From Paraburkholderia atlantica (lineage in GTDB: Bacteria; Pseudomonadota; Gammaproteobacteria; Burkholderiales; Burkholderiaceae), in contig NZ_WHNQ01000001.1 in the NCBI RefSeq assembly GCF_009362785.1, positions 124,001 to 188,000 on the forward strand: a DNA stretch of 64,000 nt, in the 5' to 3' direction. Under the pieces are notes generated by a model. That model was not told the origin of the DNA and ran no database searches. It saw only the letters and a list, made by a program, of their open reading frames with translations. Positions 63,533 through 64,000 of the stretch are shown one piece after another. Every line of letters starts with the position of its first letter. The stretch's first letter is position 1. Both the position numbers and the translations under genes were made by a program.

Positions 63533-64000
63533 ATGCTCTCGCGCACTTCTCCCCCTCCTGTTCCCCGTGTGGCCCAGCACTTCTTCATCGCGGCACGCAG
63601 ACATCGGCTGTTGCTCGCCGTGCTCGGCGGCCTCGCCGTGGCCGGTTGCACGATCACTCCTCTGACGCGGCACGAAACCGTCAGCACACCGGTGGCCGCG
63701 ATCAACAGCGCGACGCTCGATCAATATCGCGACGCGGTCGCACGACGAATCGTCGAACGCAATCCGTCGTATGTGCTCCAGGGCAGACCTCAGCCGATGC
63801 TGCGCTCGCTGGTGGTGGTGTCGTTCACGGTCGATCGTGATGGACGCATCGTCCAGTCGTCGGTGTATCGCACCAACGGCGACGACGAAGCCGAAAGCAC
63901 CGCGCTCGCGTCGCTGCGCCGCTCGGCGCCGCTGCCGCTTCCGCCCGGCAAGCTGCTGAACGGGCGGGGCCAGCTCGAGCTATTCGAAGACTGGCTGTTC
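63533..64000 (+). CDS. Lipoprotein with TonB C-terminal-like domain (truncated at the edge)
   Basis: The frame opens at ATG 63533 and runs off the end of the window with no stop (156 codons visible). A signal segment RRHRLLLAVLGGLAVAGC ends in a lipobox VAGC. The later part resembles the C-terminal TonB domain (LVVVSFTVDRDGRIVQSSVY, then EAESTALASLRRSAPLPLPP), suggesting an envelope protein of the TonB-C type, although lipid anchoring rather than an N-terminal helix is unusual for an energy transducer. The ribosome site is weak. Function is not assigned. Confidence 0.7.
   Translation, partial: MLSRTSPPPVPRVAQHFFIAARRHRLLLAVLGGLAVAGCTITPLTRHETVSTPVAAINSATLDQYRDAVARRIVERNPSYVLQGRPQPMLRSLVVVSFTVDRDGRIVQSSVYRTNGDDEAESTALASLRRSAPLPLPPGKLLNGRGQLELFEDWLF

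Overview
The window looks like a piece of a Burkholderiales main chromosome, most like Paraburkholderia, Burkholderia or Caballeronia. The basis is high GC, a Burkholderia-type porin, OmpR/EnvZ-like regulators, a hemC-hemDX-hemY cluster next to ppc, argH close by, and a NitT-type ABC ATPase with an AAA-associated tail. No organism name is given, so this is inference. I saw no rRNA, tRNA, insertion sequence, phage or CRISPR array.

Layout. Bases 1-9.5 kb: an MFS drug-type exporter, trehalose-6-phosphate synthase (otsA), two small proteins, two related sigma-54 activators (one with and one without a receiver domain) flanking two small membrane proteins, and a translationally coupled pair of paralogous lipoproteins. 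9.5-18.5 kb: an ABC importer (ATPase plus a double-length permease), a membrane GGDEF diguanylate cyclase, a small protein resembling the SinR/Cas2 fold, and an OmpR/EnvZ-like two-component system divergent from a Spy/CpxP-like periplasmic protein. 18.5-31.8 kb: a pirin, a complete histidine/arginine-type amino-acid ABC importer, a porin, PII protein, NAD synthetase, a COG3146 acyltransferase-like protein, a GIY-YIG protein, a FUSC exporter and inorganic pyrophosphatase.

32-43.8 kb is metabolic accessory DNA: an aldehyde dehydrogenase-SDR-MFS set, an FAD amine oxidase-like protein, two envelope proteins, an AcoR-type sigma-54 activator divergent from an exaC-type aldehyde dehydrogenase with a recognisable -24/-12 promoter and a palindromic upstream site, and glutamate dehydrogenase. 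44-49.5 kb is the most unusual part. It is an orphan type VI secretion vgrG whose C-terminal extension carries an HExxH metallopeptidase motif. Two tandem genes for exported proteins follow, probably periplasmic immunity proteins. They arose by an exact 828-bp tandem duplication that also copied the last 70 codons of vgrG. 49.6-64 kb: a SulP transporter coupled to a membrane-anchored SDR, the haem genes hemC-hemDX-hemY, ppc with an unusual Ala/Lys-rich N-terminal extension, an MmyB-type regulator, argH, a possible small RNA and a truncated TonB-C lipoprotein.

Most of the genes are housekeeping or envelope functions with good intrinsic terminators between units. The best candidate for a little-described system is the vgrG metallopeptidase effector with its duplicated immunity genes.
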